Part shown: piece after piece, positions 51,540-52,064 of the stretch
Layout of the letters: the number at the start of each line of letters is the position of its first letter
Position numbering within the stretch: the first letter of the stretch is position 1
Origin: Thermoproteota archaeon
GTDB lineage: Archaea; Thermoproteota; Methanomethylicia; Methanomethylicales; Methanomethylicaceae
NCBI GenBank assembly: GCA_004348015.1
Contig: QNVI01000061.1
Location: 26,371-78,434, forward strand
DNA length: 52,064 nt
Direction of reading: 5' to 3'
Made by a program: the position numbers and the translations under genes
Notes under the pieces: generated by a model
The model's input: the letters and a program-made list of their open reading frames with translations, nothing else
Database searches by the model: none
Told to the model about the DNA's origin: nothing

Positions 51540-52064
51540 ATGCTAAAAAAATTAATTTCTTTTCTTATTATCCACAAAAATTTTTTTAAATTATATGAAA
51601 GGATAACTTATTCTCTTGGATTATTATCTGTACCTTTTATATTAATCTCAATAACTTTCTTAATTGCTTATGGTAGCATTCCAAAAATACTTTTACCATC
51701 TTCTTTAGATTATATTTCCTCCTTCATAATAATTTCTTCATTTATTATTGGTATTTTTTTACATGAAATTTCTCATGTTATTATTCTTACTAATAGAAAT
51801 ATTAGCAATATAAACTTAGGTATTTCTTTACGTGGAATTATTGGCGGATTTACAAGTGCAAATATAGATGTAAAAACTTATAATGAAATTGTATTACCAT
51901 TTTATTCAAGTGGCTTAGGTCTTAATTTTTTATTATTTCTAATTTTTCTTCCTTTCTTTTATATAAACTCATATTTACATATAATTTCAGTAATCAATTT
52001 TTGGTTACTATTTATGAATGGTATTCCTGCTCCCTTTGTTGATGGAGGAAAATTATTTGAAATC
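51540..52064 (+). CDS. M50 (site-2 protease-type) membrane metalloprotease, truncated by the window
   Basis: 175 codons to the end of the window, with no stop. After a short basic start (MLKKLISFLIIHKNFFKLYE), helices follow: LLSVPFILISITFLIAYGS and FIIISSFIIGIFLHEISHVIIL, the latter holding the zinc motif HEISH near residue 82. NGIPAPFVDGGKLFE at the end corresponds to the second metal motif (LDGG-like) of the family. It cleaves membrane-embedded substrates. The start ATG 51540 is 1 base after the preceding stop (possible coupling). Confidence 0.85.
   Translation, partial: MLKKLISFLIIHKNFFKLYERITYSLGLLSVPFILISITFLIAYGSIPKILLPSSLDYISSFIIISSFIIGIFLHEISHVIILTNRNISNINLGISLRGIIGGFTSANIDVKTYNEIVLPFYSSGLGLNFLLFLIFLPFFYINSYLHIISVINFWLLFMNGIPAPFVDGGKLFEI

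Noticed and set aside
1-52064. CRISPR arrays, insertion sequences, tRNA or rRNA genes
   Set aside because: I found no regularly spaced repeats, transposase-like ORFs, or cloverleaf/rRNA-like GC-rich segments in any intergenic region.

Overview
This window is AT-rich (roughly 30% G+C by eye), very compact archaeal DNA. It carries one of the densest core-methanogenesis gene neighbourhoods I can recognise. It encodes all three structural subunits of methyl-coenzyme M reductase (mcrB, mcrG, mcrA), mcrD and mcrC, at least eight 'methanogenesis marker' proteins (1/YcaO, 2, 3, 5, 6, 7, 15, 17), the TfuA partner of YcaO and two component-A2-type ABC ATPases. No Mcr residue suggests alkane rather than methane metabolism. 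The split order (mcrBGA apart from mcrDC), a GlcD/HdrD pair, a corrinoid protein with a CoM-methyltransferase-like partner and a RACE-type corrinoid activator suggest a methylotrophic methanogen outside the classical Euryarchaeota (Methanomethylicia/Verstraetearchaeota-like). That placement is inference. The neighbours (TreT, class II HMG-CoA reductase, archaeal GlyRS, EndA, Rpo12, ThiN-type regulator) are archaeal and compatible with a thermophile.

Layout. 1-4.0 kb: the end of an unidentified gene, then mcrBGA. 4.0-6.6 kb: DUF483, a HAD/P-domain-like phosphatase, DUF2098 and marker 2. 6.6-11.2 kb (minus): operon marker 15 - ycaO - tfuA - atwA, joining McrA thioglycine formation to MCR activation. 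11.3-15.5 kb: DRG GTPase, ThiR-like regulator, a nuclease, NadE, TIM. 15.6-22.6 kb (minus): operon marker 3 - 6 - 17 - 7 - second atwA-like gene - RACE corrinoid activator, which looks like an MCR activation-complex operon with a built-in candidate low-potential electron donor. 22.6-24.0 kb (plus): mcrD - mcrC - marker 5. 24.0-29.1 kb (minus): coiled-coil protein, glycosyltransferase, HAD phosphatase, class II HMG-CoA reductase and a small orphan. 29.2-39.3 kb: housekeeping (acetyl-CoA synthetase, TreT, Rpo12, agmatinase, GlyRS, EndA, IlvE). 39.4-42.5 kb: glcD - hdrD - small zinc ribbon. 42.5-47.8 kb: divergent ureohydrolase homologue, tungsten AOR + MoaD-like protein, then CoM-methyltransferase-like + corrinoid protein. 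47.8-52.1 kb: ABC ATPase/permease, QueG-like Fe-S protein, MFS-like transporter, a small protein and a truncated M50 protease.

Two observations are the most unusual. First, three genes (mcrC, marker 17 and the MFS-like transporter) appear to lack any ATG/GTG/TTG at their proper N-terminus, yet have a strong Shine-Dalgarno at the right distance from CTG, ATT and ATA respectively. Second, a RACE-type ASKHA/ferredoxin protein and an A2 paralogue lie in the same transcription unit as the MCR activation-complex markers. There are also a leaderless 24-codon upstream ORF coupled to acs, a perfect dyad between TATA box and start of glcD-hdrD, and a perfect inverted repeat flanking the TATA box of the corrinoid methyltransferase operon. 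No gene-free stretch exceeds 300 bases. I saw no tRNA, rRNA, CRISPR array or insertion sequence.
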